From Nymphaea colorata (lineage: Eukaryota > Streptophyta > Magnoliopsida > Nymphaeales > Nymphaeaceae): a DNA stretch of 64,000 nucleotides. Shown here in pieces: positions 34,275 to 46,203 of this stretch. Position numbers and translations under genes: made by a program. Where the stretch lies: the NCBI RefSeq assembly GCF_008831285.2, contig NC_045149.1, forward strand, positions 10,628,417-10,692,416. Direction: 5' to 3'. How positions within the stretch are numbered: position 1 is the stretch's first letter; each line of letters begins with the position of its first letter. The notes beneath the pieces were generated by a model that was given only the letters and a program-made list of their open reading frames with translations, did not search any database and was not told where the DNA came from.

Positions 34275-34875
34275 ATGGCAGCGGCAGCATCGTTCCTAAA
34301 ACTTCTTCCTGCTCTTCTTTCCCTTCTCCTGATCATCACCCCCTCACCCTCAACCCTCGCTCTCTCCTCCTGCAACGGCCCTTGCAGCGACCTCAGTGAC
34401 TGCGATGGGGAGCTTATCTGCACCGGCGGACGCTGCAGCGATGATCCCGACGCTGGCACTCGCAGTTGTACTGGTGCAGGATCGCCTCCCAAGGATGATG
34501 GGTGTAATCCGATCGGACCTATGGTGTGCGAGGAGACGAGCTACCCCACTTACGCATGCTCTGCTTCAGTTTCTTCCTCCACCAATGCCACCCTCACGCT
34601 CAACAACTTCAGTCGAGGAGGAGAGAAAGCTGGGCCATCGGAGTGCGATGAGTCCTTCCATGACAACTCGGACCAGCTGGTGGCTCAGTTGAGTGGGTGG
34701 TTCGTGGGTACATTTTTGAAATTTTTTAATTTGATATATCTACTATACGGTCCCTTTAAAAAGAATTTCTGACTCCGCTCTTGAGTTGGATCTGTTGCTG
34801 TTTAGAACAAGCTCGCTCTGGCTTGATACAGATGTTGGAGAGGTGGGCATTCCTTGAACCATAGTTTAAGTAACT
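34275..34875 (+). pseudogene. kiwellin K4, chimeric/truncated
   Basis: From the ATG at 34275 the frame runs 165 codons to TGA at 34770-34772. The signal peptide and N-terminal half are normal, with 10 Cys conserved and the CNGPC and LICTGGRC motifs. After LSGWF (34703) homology stops. About 80 AT-rich bases follow, encoding a foreign tail, and end with CTGACTCCGCTCTTG (34769-34783), which resembles the right terminus of the CAGTGGCGGAGCCAG transposon family. Kiwellin sequence resumes at 34785 (GTTGGATCTGTTGCTGTT), now with a stop in place of Trp, and continues to about 34875. About 150 bases of the barrel domain are lost. TATA and poly(A) blocks are also changed. Either dead, or source of a secreted half-kiwellin. 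Confidence 0.85.
34704..34784. mobile_element. transposon end fragment within K4
   Basis: AT-rich 80-bp filler ending in TTTCTGACTCCGCTCTTG, 11 of 15 identical to the inverted terminus CTGGCTCCGCCACTG of the hAT-like family here. Only the right end is present. Confidence 0.5.
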
Positions 34876-35025
34876 TCCGGTCTAATGTGAAGAATACTTG
34901 CATATGTTAGACAAGTGAGTGCTATATATTGTACTGTCAGATTAAGCGGCTTCTTTGGTGTTCAGTGACTCATGTTTCGCTTTAGTGGTGCATGGAAATA
35001 GAATATGATTTTGTGGAATTTGCTT

Positions 35026-35047
35026 ATATATATATATATATATATGG
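35026..35047. repeat. (TA)n microsatellite in K4 3' region
   Basis: Same position as the K3 repeat. The following block reads CCTAAAGTTCTAGAG where K2 and K3 have AATAAAG. Confidence 0.8.
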
Positions 35048-35049
35048 AC

Positions 35050-36269
35050 TTAAAATTCTAAGATCTAGAATTTCTGAAATTTTTAGGGGTTTATATAAAT
35101 CTTACGCCACATGCAAGTAAATCGACTTCCAGCCTAAAGTTCTAGAGTACTAAACGGAACATGATCATCAAATCAGAAGCAAGGTTAGAGTATTTGACCA
35201 ACCCATGAAGGCCAAACAAGCCTTGAAGCTGTCCAGAGACGTTGCTGCTTGAAGCTCTCTATTCTCCCCCCAGCGAGATAGCGGCACCGGTAGTGATGCA
35301 GTCAAACTTTTTTATAGCAATGTTTTTCAAAACCTAGAGATTGGGAACGGAATTGACTTGAGACTTGCCGAGTCAACTCCACCATTGGCCTTATTTTGAC
35401 AACTTTTATTTTCAACATAAAATAAATTTCATTTGTATAAAATGTTGCTTTTGACTCGTTATCTGTTACATGGAATATATATCACAATCTATATGCATAA
35501 AGCTTTAGTAATACATTTACTACAGTTATACATATATTTGACATAACATGTGGTTTCAGTCTCAGATGTAGGTACATTTGTACGTCTAACATGCAAACTT
35601 AGATCATATCCATAGATGAGCACTTCATTTAATCCACCTCTGACTTTGCACAAACTTCACAAGTCGGCCTAGAAGGTACAACGACCTCTTCCTCGACCAT
35701 GCATCAGTTGGGAGTTCCTCTATCCTATTTCAGCAAGTTTGTCATTTGGATGAGGGCATTTTAGTCAGTCCACGGAGTAACTCAAAACCAAGCATTTAAT
35801 CTCTCCTGACAATTAACAAGAAATTAAGGTTGGAAAACTATCGCATATATAAGTGACTTTTAAGAAGTGAATTTAACAATACCATGGGATGTATAAGTTC
35901 TATAATGAATAATCTACACATTTTGGCTGTCCGTCAATTTTCTAGGATAACCTCACATAGCAACAACTCCATCTTAACGGCACTGAAATGAATGTTCAAC
36001 TTAGGAAACAGAAAACACTAAACTTAATTTTGTTGTTAGCTGTTACGTGAGGGGAAATAATATATTTTACTGGAGAAAATAACTTGTTTTCTTTATAAAA
36101 AATCCATTTAATTGAAAGATGAAATCCTTTATTGCTAACTACTAATAAATAAAATGTAGAAAACCCTTTGTTAGATCATTAAAAACGGTTTCCTTTTGTG
36201 ACTGTTCTATGAGTTCAGGTGGTTTATCCTGTGAACTTTCTGGCATGTGCTGGTCGCCTGACCTGTTGA
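35050..36269. other. non-coding stretch after K4
   Basis: Nothing recognisable beyond the end of the kiwellin 3' block at about 35190. AT-rich, no long ORF. Confidence 0.5.
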
Positions 36270-36462
36270 CAGGGGTGGAGTTAGGAATTTTTTGTTGCAG
36301 CACCAAACTATAGTTTTAAATAATTTTAATCAGAGCTGAAATATCATTTTTCAAATTTTTTATGTACCTTAAATTAAAATTTTAAAATATACAAGTAAAA
36401 TTTTTTATTTTTTGAAAATCTGAAGGGGCCGTGGCTTCTGCTGGCTCTTGTCTCCACCCCTG
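36270..36462. mobile_element. MITE-A copy with perfect 11-bp inverted termini
   Basis: CAGGGGTGGAG at 36270-36280 and CTCCACCCCTG at 36452-36462 are exact reverse complements. The body is AT-rich and shares its middle block with 8019-8215 and 44260-44420. No clear 8-bp target duplication. Confidence 0.7.
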
Positions 36463-37852
36463 CATGCCAAGGACTTGAAAAGTCAATTATCTCATTAATT
36501 TGGCAAACTGTTTTATAAATGGCAGGCCCCTCTTCAACACCTGAACTCAGCTGAGTAGGGGCACGAATTAAGATGTAAATTTGTGGTTAAGGATGGTACT
36601 AATCTGTAAATATCTTTTTGTATACAGGTTTTTTAAAAAGTTAGGGAGGCTAGATGCAGCTCTGGGCTGCAACAAAACTCTATATACTGGATTGAGATTT
36701 GTCGTCGTTACATTGCAAAAGTTGTGCAGCTGCAATGGGCCACGCTGCCATTGGTTAAAGGCGATTCAAGGAGAGATTGGAGCCATTTCCCTTTTTCATG
36801 CCTTCATGGTGGAACTTGAGTGGTAAGTAGGACACCCATCAACTAAAATAATGCAGTGCATCCACCTTTTGCAGTATAGATGGGTAAAAACAATGTGAAT
36901 CGAACTGAGAATCAGACATATATTAGCCCACCAGTTTAATCAGCTACGTTACACTTCTTGAAGCTAGTATTGATTAAAGGAAATAATAGAGAAAATAAAA
37001 AATAAATTCAGCGTTATTGTTATCCAAATGGGCACTAATCACCCTGAGTTGACGAAGAAAAAATCCAGATGCGTCCATGAAAGCATTGTGTCTGAAGGGC
37101 TGGAATAAAAGAACCTGGCTTTTTGTTACTCGTTTGGAATGAAGTTTTTTACTCCAAGGAGCTTTTCCTGAGCCATTAGTCGGCCTTGTCAAGGCTATAA
37201 AAAAGGAAAGAACCCTTTATGCGAAGCAAGAGCATTATAAGGAAGCTGTGACTATTGAGACTTTAATGGTAGGCTTTTAGTTCTGGATCTGTCACTAAAA
37301 GTTTGAAATTTTATTGAAGCACTAAAGTTTTTCAGAAATTTTATTTTTAATTTCAATTCCAACAATTCAAATGTCACCTTGAACATGTTTGGTATTAGTA
37401 ACAAATTGTAACTACCTCAAAAATTAAGACAAGTTTATGGAACATAGTGTCTAATGAATCTACTTCAGATAGAATTAATGAAGCGTAACAATATGTTATC
37501 AATAAGAAACGACCCTTATCCAGATTGATGCCAAATGTTGCTATTGAGTTGATGGGTAGTTAATGTGGTTTAAGGGACGACGTCCTTCCATCTGTGCATA
37601 CCCTCTTCATTTTGACGACGTCCTTCCTGCGCCGTCCTTTGTGCCGTCCTTTGTGCCACCCTTGGGCGTCCCCTTCCATTCATTCCTCCACTCGCTGGCT
37701 GTTTCTCTCTCCTGTTTCTTGTTAAAGCCACTGAGTCTCTTCTTCTTGAGCGTTTTGCTGAAGCGGCTTCGCTGTGTGCTCAACGTCGCTACAGCTGCCT
37801 AGGCAGGTATAGCTTGATCTTGTATACTACGACTGATCAACATGTGGATTGG
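36463..37852. other. non-coding stretch
   Basis: No motif-bearing ORF. The plus frames at 36581-36826 and 37563-37802 are unassigned; the latter is pyrimidine-rich and Leu/Ser/Phe-biased, so probably chance. Confidence 0.4.
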
Positions 37853-38767
37853 CTGTTGGAATGATCTGACCGTCACTTAAGTGAACCGGCAATGGTGCCC
37901 TATTGCTCTCACGTCCCTCTCTCTCTCTCGTGTTTTTCTTTTGAAAAAAAAAAAGAGGGTCCTTCCCTCGTGTCTCACACCAGGAAAAGGGGAAGAGGAA
38001 GGCAAAGAAGAGAAAGAGAGGAGGTAGGCAAGAAGGAAAGAGAAAGAAGAGCACCGTTGTGAGTTTGTGCAGCCGTGGGTGCAAGTGTAGAGAAGGAAAG
38101 TGGAGAAAACAAGGAAAAAAAAAAAGAAAAACACGGTGATTGTTTTTTTGTGCATTCATTCTTGAGAATAATTTATGCTATTCTCTGCAATAATAACAAC
38201 ACATATTGATGTGTTTGTATTTGCCTCTTTAAATATATATAAAGTCTCTCTTGTATGTGGTTTTTTACCTCATTATTGAGGGTTTTTCCACGTAAACTGG
38301 TGTCTCTTATTTTCTGCATTATTTAGCATATTTTTTATATATATTGCTGCAATATTGGTGTTGGAAACACAATCTTGTGCTAGTAGCCAAGTGATTTTGA
38401 TTTTCAACAGTTTTGTGCAATTTCTTTTATGAAATTGGCTTGTTTGGATTGTTTTATTGATGCTAAAGGCTACCATTAGTTGGGTAATTATTGGATATAT
38501 GCATATTTTAAGTTTGAAAGCATGTGTGACAGCATTAGGAGTTGTTATTGTCTTCTTAAGCATTTTTTTTTGGGAAAACATCTATAACAGTGTTAATGTT
38601 GGAGAGTTCCCTCTAACAATCGGAAGTGACTGTGGGTCACGACTCACCCATGCTGCACGTTGGTATTTATTGTGGAGTGATTTACAATGAGTTTGTTCAA
38701 GGTTCCTAGAATTCCACATATTGGCTGGGGATTTCACTTGCTTTTTGTCCTTGTCAGATTCCAACAG
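37853..38767. mobile_element. inverted-repeat-bounded, LTR-like segment
   Basis: CTGTTGGAAT at 37853 and ATTCCAACAG at 38758-38767 are inverted, and the adjoining bases (ATCTGAC and GTCAG) are also paired. The interior has a GA/CT-rich promoter-like part (37910-38130), a TATA-rich part and a TTTTTCCACGTAAA motif at about 38283-38296 often seen in copia LTRs. The ends TGTTGG/CCAACA fit a copia solo LTR. No matching target duplication was found. Confidence 0.4.
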
Positions 38768-38819
38768 TCTATTTCACCCTAACCCTTCCTTGGCCGCCTT
38801 TTGAGAGTAAGCTTGGGCG

Positions 38820-38990
38820 TCGGGCCGCGGGCCGCCGCTGGGCCGGCCCGATATGGGCCGGGTCCGAGTCCGGGTCGAAATATCATGTTATCATGCTCAA
38901 CTTGAGTGAGCCCGGCCCGGCTCGAGATCTTAACGGGTCGGGCCCGGTTCTGACTTTTATAGCCTGGCCCGCCCCGATGACCCGTTAGGT
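38820..38990. repeat. left subterminal GGCCC-rich region of hAT-1
   Basis: Dense GGGCCG/CGGCCC words, mirrored at 43800-43980; likely transposase-binding region by analogy with other hAT elements. Confidence 0.6.
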
Positions 38991-39276
38991 CAGGCGTCTC
39001 CTCTCATGCGCGCAGCGCCCTCCCCTTTTCGTTAATCACATTTTCTTTTCTTTCCATCGAAGGCGGAGGGAGGCATCGAGGGAGGCAGAGACAGGGAGGG
39101 ATGGCAACCGCGTGCCACCTGCTACCAGCCAATCCGCCACCGCGACGGCGCCACCGACTCCGCTCCACCGCTGGGCCACTCGCCACCGCTCCACCCATGG
39201 TCCACCATCACCCTTTTGCTATGTGAAGGTACACGCTTGACGCTGCTCACTGAAAACATGCGGCTTTGTTCACCAA

Positions 39277-39424
39277 ATATTAGACACCCATTTGCGTGTG
39301 ATTTTTTTCTTTTCTTCTTGTTACAATTCTTTCAGTTGTGGACGAAATCAATATTAGACACCCATTTGCATGTGATTTTTTTCTTTTCTTCTTGTTACAA
39401 TTCTTTCAGTTGTGGACGAAATCA
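39277..39424. repeat. 74-bp tandem duplication in hAT-1
   Basis: 39277-39350 and 39351-39424 are identical except one C/T (GCGTGTG versus GCATGTG). Recent duplication. Confidence 0.9.
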
Positions 39425-39429
39425 ACTTT

Positions 39430-39954
39430 GATATCTACCAGGTGGCGAGATGACATCTACCAGACTATGATAGTTGATTCTATGGTGCCCTATCTCTTCC
39501 AATTGAATTCTGTTGCTTTTCCCACTCTAATTGCAAGTTGACATCTCTTAGCACGTTGTTTTCTTCTTTTTATTCATGTATTTATCTCAACAGTTGGCTT
39601 GATTGTGTACCATGCAACAATAGTTTTCTCATCTTTGCTGGTGATTTCTCTTTTAGTTTATTCTATGGCTGATGATATTCTTTACTTAATCAATCACGTC
39701 ATTTTGTTCTACACCTTTTTTCTCAGAACGTCGTTCCAGAACATGCCTCGAATGTAGTGATATTTGTTGATTCTATAAATCTAATCTTTGAGGAATCAAC
39801 AAAAAGGAAGCCCTTTGTATCTCTACCATTTGCATGTATTGAGCCTGGTGATGATCATAGTCTACCAAATATTGCACTCAGGTTGGTGATATATGTAGAT
39901 TTTGAATTTGCATATATTTCTCTTAAGGCCTTAAATCCATATTGTCTGTTTCCT

Positions 39955-39987
<33 letters not shown>

Positions 39988-40435
39988 CTTACACAATTGT
40001 TTCAACTCAACATCAATCCTTGGATATAATGAATTTGTGAATATTCTGCTTGAAGAAAAAAAAAGTGTTCCCCTCTTTTGGTGTATTTGACTTTATGAAA
40101 ATAAACTTATCTATTGCCCTTTTTTGGGTGAGTTGATGCCTATTGTAGTTAACATATTTTCATCACCTTGAGAGAGAGAGAGAGATTTGCTTTAACTTGA
40201 GAAGAAGTACAGTCCCCTTTAGTGAGTGGACCTACATTGGTCAAGTCAGGGCTTTCACCTGCTGCAAGGTGTTTCCTGAACTTGGACCAGATTACTTTGC
40301 GTTCAAAGACCCCAGTCCTTTATCATATGTTAAGCCTGTCCGGGCCCCTTGTTCTGAGCCATTTCCTTTACCAATTGTTTGGACTATGCTACTTCCGTAG
40401 TTTTGAGTAAGTATCAGGTACCCTTAGTTTACATA
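39430..40435 (+). other. unassigned interior of hAT-1
   Basis: No recognised domain. A 67-codon plus frame at 40197-40400 with Pro/Phe-rich content could be a captured fragment, but I cannot name it. A (TA)n run lies at about 39967-39988 and a (GA)n run at 40170-40184. Confidence 0.35.
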
Positions 40436-40439
40436 CACC

Positions 40440-40775
40440 CAATTCAAAAGGAGGAAGTTTGGAAAAACGATCAAAGGCCTGGGCAAGGAGAATGCGGCTG
40501 GGCTGATGGTTCTCCAGTGCTGTGGCTAATTTCTTTCACAAAGGGAAACTAGTGCAGAGCACTAATCACACCCTAATTGTGCTCATTCTTAAGGTAATAC
40601 AGAAGGTGGATGACCTCGAACCCATAGCCTTTTATAAAACCTTTTGAAAAATCATTATGAAAATAATTGTAGAAAGAATGAGAGGGTTGCTTCAAAGATA
40701 ATGCCTTGGCAAGGGGCTTTCCTTAAAGGATACAATATACAAGATGACATTCTTGCGATGCAGTAATTGAATCTG
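40440..40775 (+). pseudogene. LINE-type reverse transcriptase fragment inside hAT-1
   Basis: Translation near 40529-40700 gives a run like plant non-LTR RT: TNHTLIVLILKV, then KVDDLEPIAFYKTF, a TGA stop, KIIMKIIVERMRGLL, and after a frame change PWQGAFLKGYNIQDDILAMQ. This corresponds to the region between the first RT blocks (LIPKV, RPISL, K.I.KI.A.R) and the F..GR/D.ILLA block. Ends and insertion signs not visible. Short, old and dead. Confidence 0.75.
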
Positions 40776-41035
40776 ATTGAAGCATATTCACGATGCAGTA
40801 TTAACAAATAAAATTCCTTGCATGAACCGTGTTGATTCTTTTGTTCTTATTTTTATTGCATGCTTCGGGAAGGAATACCTTGTAATGTTTAACTTGCAAG
40901 AATGTTTACTTCAATAATTTTATGCGTGCAACTTCTATTGATTATTGATCTTAAAACCTTCTACGTTTTCAATTTCAATTGGTTTCCCTATGACTCTATG
41001 TTTAGGTTGTTCAAATTCCATTCAAATAGTAAGTC

Positions 41036-42960
41036 ATGTCATCTAGCATTGGGAATGAAGAATGTCGTCCGATGGCAGATGTATAGGAAAATGAATCTTG
41101 TACATGTACTGAAAAAGACGTTGAATCCAAAAGGAAAAGAAGCTCATTAGTATGGAATGACTTCAAATTAGTAGAATTTAAGGGAAAAGAGTTTGCGAAA
41201 TGCAAACATTGTGGTGAACGATTTGTTGCATATAGTAGCAGTAGTACGAGTAACTTAAAACGACATAGAGATACATGTGTCAGAAAACAAATACTTGATG
41301 GAAAACAATGAACTTTGTCAATTGGAGTTGGTGAATCTGGTGCCACAAATTTAGGTCTACATAAATTTGATATGGACACTATAAGAAAATGTATGGCGAA
41401 GTTGACAATAATGCATTCTCTTCCTTTCAGTATTGCAGAATATGAATATCTTAACGATCTTCTAAAGTCATGCAATCCAAGGTTTGTGCCAATTTCTAGA
41501 AAAATACTTACAAAAGAGGTACAATCAATGTTCTTGACTGAAAAAAAGAGATATCAAGAAGTTTTAAATAACCAAGTGCAGCAGGTTTCATTGACATTTG
41601 ATATGTGGTCCTTACAACAGACATTAGGGTACTTATATTTGACAACCTCTTATATTGATACAGATTGGCAATTGCACTCTCATATACTTGATTTTATACA
41701 TGTGCCTCCACCACATAATGCAAGTTATATATGTGAAATTTTATCGAAGTGCATTACTACTAAGTGGAAAATTCAATTGAAGCTATTTTCTGTCACTGCT
41801 GATAATTGTTCAACAAATGATAGTGGAATAAGTTTATTGAGAAGGACCATAGAAAGAAAAAATAATATTTCATTTTCATTGAGAGGGAAGAACTTTCATA
41901 TTCGTTGTGGTGCACATATCATCTATCTGATAGTTAAAGATGGTATGAATGATATGGATGATACAATTTCAAGAATTCGTGACAGTGTCAAATATGTAAG
42001 AGGATCACCAAAACGACTACATGCTTTCAAAGAATATGTAAAGGCAGTGGGTTTGGATGAGAAAAAATGTTTAAACTATGACGTTCTTACTGGATGGAAT
42101 TCTACATTTATAATGTTGAGAGATGCATTATTATTCAAAGATGTCTTTCAACATTTGGCATCGTCTGATCCTAGTTATACATCTTTGCCTTCTGAGAATG
42201 AGTGGTATCATGCATCTGATTTATGTCAGTTCTTAAAGGTCTTCTACGATGCAACAAATCTTTTCTCTACCACCAATTATGTAACAGCTAATCTTGTTTT
42301 TGAAGAAATCGTATCAATTTACCATCACTTGTATATGCATCGTGGAACATCGAATGAACATATAAGGGCATTGGCATGCAAAACGCAGGAAAAGTTTGAC
42401 AAATACTTTAAGGGCTACAATATTCTCTTTGCAATTGCAGCTGTTTTGGATCCTATGTTCAACTTGTCATACTTGAAGTATATGCTTGGCAATTTAGGTA
42501 AACCTGATGCAATAGTGAAATATGAAATTATAAAGAGCACTCTTCATAAATTGTATGCTGAGTACAGAAATATGTATGAGGATAGTGACACGTGTAATAT
42601 GCAAAGGACCAATGCATCCACTAGTACCATGATTGCAACGGAAGAGTATAAAAGTTTGTCTAGATATGGGTTTAAAGCATATGTCAACTCTGTATCTCCT
42701 GTAGTGATTCACACAGATCTAGACAAATAATGATTGATCCAATGAAAGAAATTACACCTACTGTAGAGTTCAACATATTATCTTGGTGGAAGACAAATGA
42801 AAGCAAATATCAAATTCTAGCAAAGATGACCCGAGATGTGTTAGCTATTCCTGTATCTACAGTTGCTTCAGAATCTGCATTCAGTATATTAGGAAGAATT
42901 CTTAATGATCATTGATGTTCAACTACCCCTGAAAATGTTGAGTCATTAATCTGCACACAA
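41036..42960 (+). pseudogene. hAT-1 transposase (zf-BED, RNase H-like, hATC)
   Basis: From ATG 41036 a single frame runs to 42730 with TAG at 41084-41086 and TGA at 41309-41311, then stops at 42728-42730 and continues in the next frame. The BED finger lies at 41150-41285: SLVWNDFKL, CKHCGERF and LKRHRDTC. The RNase H-like core shows Asp in LTFDMWSLQ (41600) and Asp in VTADNCSTND (about 41798-41827). The hAT C-terminal dimerisation region (42740-42960) shows FNILSWWK, DVLAIPVSTVASESAFSILGR (third acid in SESAF) and PENVESLICTQSWI, with a TGA at 42913-42915 where Arg is usual. All key residues survive; three nonsense codons and one frameshift break it. It belongs to the plant RICESLEEPER/DAYSLEEPER-like type. 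Confidence 0.9.
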
Positions 42961-43800
42961 AGTTGGATTTGTGATGCAAGCAACTTGTGTGAAAGGTAAG
43001 ATGTTCATGTTTCACAGTTTATACATATTAACATAATAGTGTGCTTAAATTAATAAGTATCTTTGTTACAGTTCTCATGATGCATAGCACCATTTTGACG
43101 AGGAATGTTAATCGAGTGCATGATTATTATAGTAATTTTTTTAAGTAATGCTTCATATTCTATGCTGAGAAGCACATGTTAATTTTTATTAACATTTCCT
43201 TTTCATGTTCAACTACAGATGGATGTTTCAAGCTACAACCATGAACTCTCTATTGACGTGATCATTTCTTTGTTACTCTCAGATATGGGTGTGACATCTA
43301 TCTTTGTCTAAGATCTTATGCAGAGACTTGATGTTCATGCTTGCAGATTAGTTTTGTTGTCTCCTATCTTAAGCAGTTGTCCCTTTTTATATTCTTGGTT
43401 GGTTGATTCGACCAAAAACTATTGTAATCCTTACATACTCTGAGATTATGCCTTATGATGAATTGATGATGTTGGTGCTTTTGATGAAGTAGTTTGGCCA
43501 AAGGAAAAATGTATATTATTGATCTCGCTTAAATTATTTCATATTTGAGTTAAGTTGATTTTGATATGGGGCCTTCATCTGCGTCTTTGTTTTTCTTGTT
43601 CTTGGTTTTATATAACGTCCTCTCTATTTCTTCTGCTTATACTACTTGTGTAATTCAATCTTTTATAACTGCACTTTATGTTATTTGGTTTATGTTATTT
43701 GTTATCGGCATTACCATACTTGATTCTTCTCTCGAATGTTAGATTTTATGGAAACTGTAAGCCTTTTTTCTTTTTTCTTATTTGATTTTTGGATCAAACC
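42961..43800. other. hAT-1 3' interior
   Basis: No gene; T-rich, probably the transposase 3' UTR and spacer before the GGCCC-rich right end. Confidence 0.5.
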
Positions 43801-44259
43801 GACCCGACCTGGCCCGACACGACCCGGCCCACTAGTTAACAAAACGGGCTGGGCTGGGCCTCATTCATGGTGGACCAGGCCCGGCCCGGCCCATCAATAA
43901 TTGGGCCAGGCCCAGGCTTGGGTTTTGGGCCCGACGGGCCAACCCGGGCCAGGCCTGCCCGGCCCGGCCCGATGCCCATCCTTATTTGAGAGTTTATTGA
44001 TGATCATGGTATTATATTATATTTCTGCTTCCTTCACCACCCGCACAGTCTCAGACCATACACCACTGTCATTTCCACTGAGCACGAGGCATTTACTTTT
44101 GAGCAGTGGTGATTGCGCGAACAAGGCCTCCATGGACTTGTTAATGGGACTCCTGGTTGGCCCCCTCCGTGGATCATCATGCACTCAGAATCTCCTACAA
44201 GGTTCATTCTTAGAGTATTTGGTCTCTTATCATGGTCAATGAGAGTAAGATCCATATTA

Positions 44260-44420
44260 CTATCATAGGCTAACCCAGAAATTTTTCATGAATAACGTCA
44301 AAATATGATTTTTTAAAATTTTTATATAAAACAAATAACTTTTTTTAAAATTTACGTATAAATTAAAAAAAAAAATTGAGGCGACCTATGGCCCATGCGG
44401 GCCCTACATTGCATATCGTC
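44260..44420. mobile_element. MITE-A copy, degraded
   Basis: Shares the block TTTTTATATAAAACAAxTAA, ACGTATAAATT and TTGAGGCGAC with the copy at 8019-8215. The termini are eroded. Confidence 0.5.
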
Positions 44421-46203
44421 GAATCAGCTGTGGGCAAAGTTATGAGTGCTAAGTGTGGCCTATTTCATGATCTCTCTAGGGTGCCCACAAGATTGATGGG
44501 AGATAGATCTAACCTCCAGGTGTTTCAACTGTTTTTCGAACGGTGGGCATGAAACTTTGATGTGTCATAGTGGTTACGAAATTCGTGTGCTAGTAATAAT
44601 GACTACATACCTTTAGTTTATATTTAAAAAGAAAAACTTTTGTAAAGACAAAATTGAAAATAAAAAAAGTAAAAAAGATTTTGAAGAACATCTCTTTTTA
44701 ATCAATTATCAAAATATCATTCTCCCTTTTACTGCATAGTAGCTTCCTTTTTCAGCAGGGTATATAGGTTCCTTTTTCCGCTAGGAGCTCAACTTTTTCC
44801 TCTAAAATGCATTATGGGCCCAGGTCCCATGTCTAGAGCGCAACTCCACTTTGCTGTCACAATGAGGAGGATATTCCTAATCTATTTTAGAATGTGAAGT
44901 ATTGCAGCAACTATTTGACAATACTTGGCACTGACCTAATCAACAATTCTTCAATTCTAGGAGAGAAAGTTGGGGAAAGACATTTTTGTAATTTGTTAAA
45001 AATAAATGTTGTATATAGGTTTTTTTATTTTTTTATTTTCATTTTTGTCTTTACAATTTTTTTTTTTCAATGCCAACTAAGAGTATTTTACTTATTAACC
45101 ATATTAATGTACCAAAATTTATGCACCACTATAACTTTATATAACTAGGTTCCCAATTGAAGGAGTCATTCTAGGCCCAACCTGTGCAAGACCAAGGGAC
45201 GGCGACTATCAAAGTGCTGGCTCTTTACCAGTTGGAGAGCCCTATGGCTTCGGGCAGAAGAAACATTATTTTTTCGAGGACGACGTCTTAATATTAGAAA
45301 TCTGAGCTTGACATTCTATTTTAAGTAGCAGTCTTGATTAGGACTTCCTCCAAGTGTCACATTGGCTCCGTACAGGCTTTATATTTTTTTATTCCATGTA
45401 CTCTATGGCAGGAATTCTGGCGGTCTTTTGTCTCCCCCAACAACTGGTTTGTGGGTGTTTTTTTATTGGCAATGTTTGAATACATCATCTCTCTCTCTCT
45501 TTCTCTGTGTGTGTGTGTGTACGCGTGTGTGTATGTTTTTGTCAGAGTTGGCCAGCAGGAAGTGTAGTAAGTGTCCATCAGTGAAAGTGGGAGCTTCATG
45601 GTTCGTAGTTCTAGAGAATTTGTGATTGCCTTTTTTTTTCATCTTATCTGTCCGGCATAAATCTTTTACTTTTCTTGAGCTAAACTATAGCTGTTTTTTT
45701 TTAGGTTCTTATAGAACATTGCACTAAAATTTGTCACGATTGAACAGAAATCATCTGGTAACAATATTACATCGAGGCCCCACCCCTAACAAGTGAATTA
45801 GGAGGGTTAAAGTACAACGTACACCCAAGGCTTACAAATGAGTCATGATCTACCTAAAATGTAAATCTTCAAGGTTGAAAACCCTTTAAAAAAGAAAGAA
45901 ACATCACAAAATATGCATTCAGCAAGTCTTCAGGTGTCCACAAAAAGATCCCGGTCAAATGAACCATTCTAAGGGATGACAGGAGAAAGTTGCATGCGGT
46001 ACACACTAAAGGAGCACACACTAAATGAGGGAAAGACATTTTGATAATTTATTAAAAAAAAATGTCATCTTAGTCTTTTTACTTTTTTTATTTTTAATTT
46101 TGTATTTACAAAAAGTTTTCTTTTTTAATGTAAACTAAATGTATTTTAATCATTAACTGTACTTTTGCATGAAGATTCGTGCAACAGTGTGACACATATA
46201 TGG
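44421..46203. other. non-coding stretch
   Basis: No supported gene. A CT/GT compound microsatellite lies at 45488-45533; the overlapping ORFs there (45334-45625) are created by it. AT-rich elsewhere. Confidence 0.5.

Larger units (their letters stand above)
38808..43984 (+). mobile_element. hAT-1: BED-finger hAT transposon, 5.2 kb
   Basis: Perfect 8-bp target duplications TTTGAGAG (38800-38807 and 43985-43992) flank the element. Terminal inverted repeats: left TAAGCTTGGGCGTCGGGCCG, right (reverse complement) TAAGGATGGGCATCGGGCCG, 17 of 20 identical, followed on both sides by GGCCC/GGGCC-rich subterminal DNA (38820-38990 and 43800-43980). Inside are a broken transposase (41036-42960), a captured LINE fragment, a 74-bp tandem duplication and 2 kb of unassigned DNA. 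GGCCC-rich subterminal ends also occur in the MITE at 46204. Confidence 0.92.

Noticed and set aside
39004..39198. Minus-strand Arg/Pro-rich ORF
   Set aside because: Lies in GC-rich sequence of the hAT-1 left arm; no domain.
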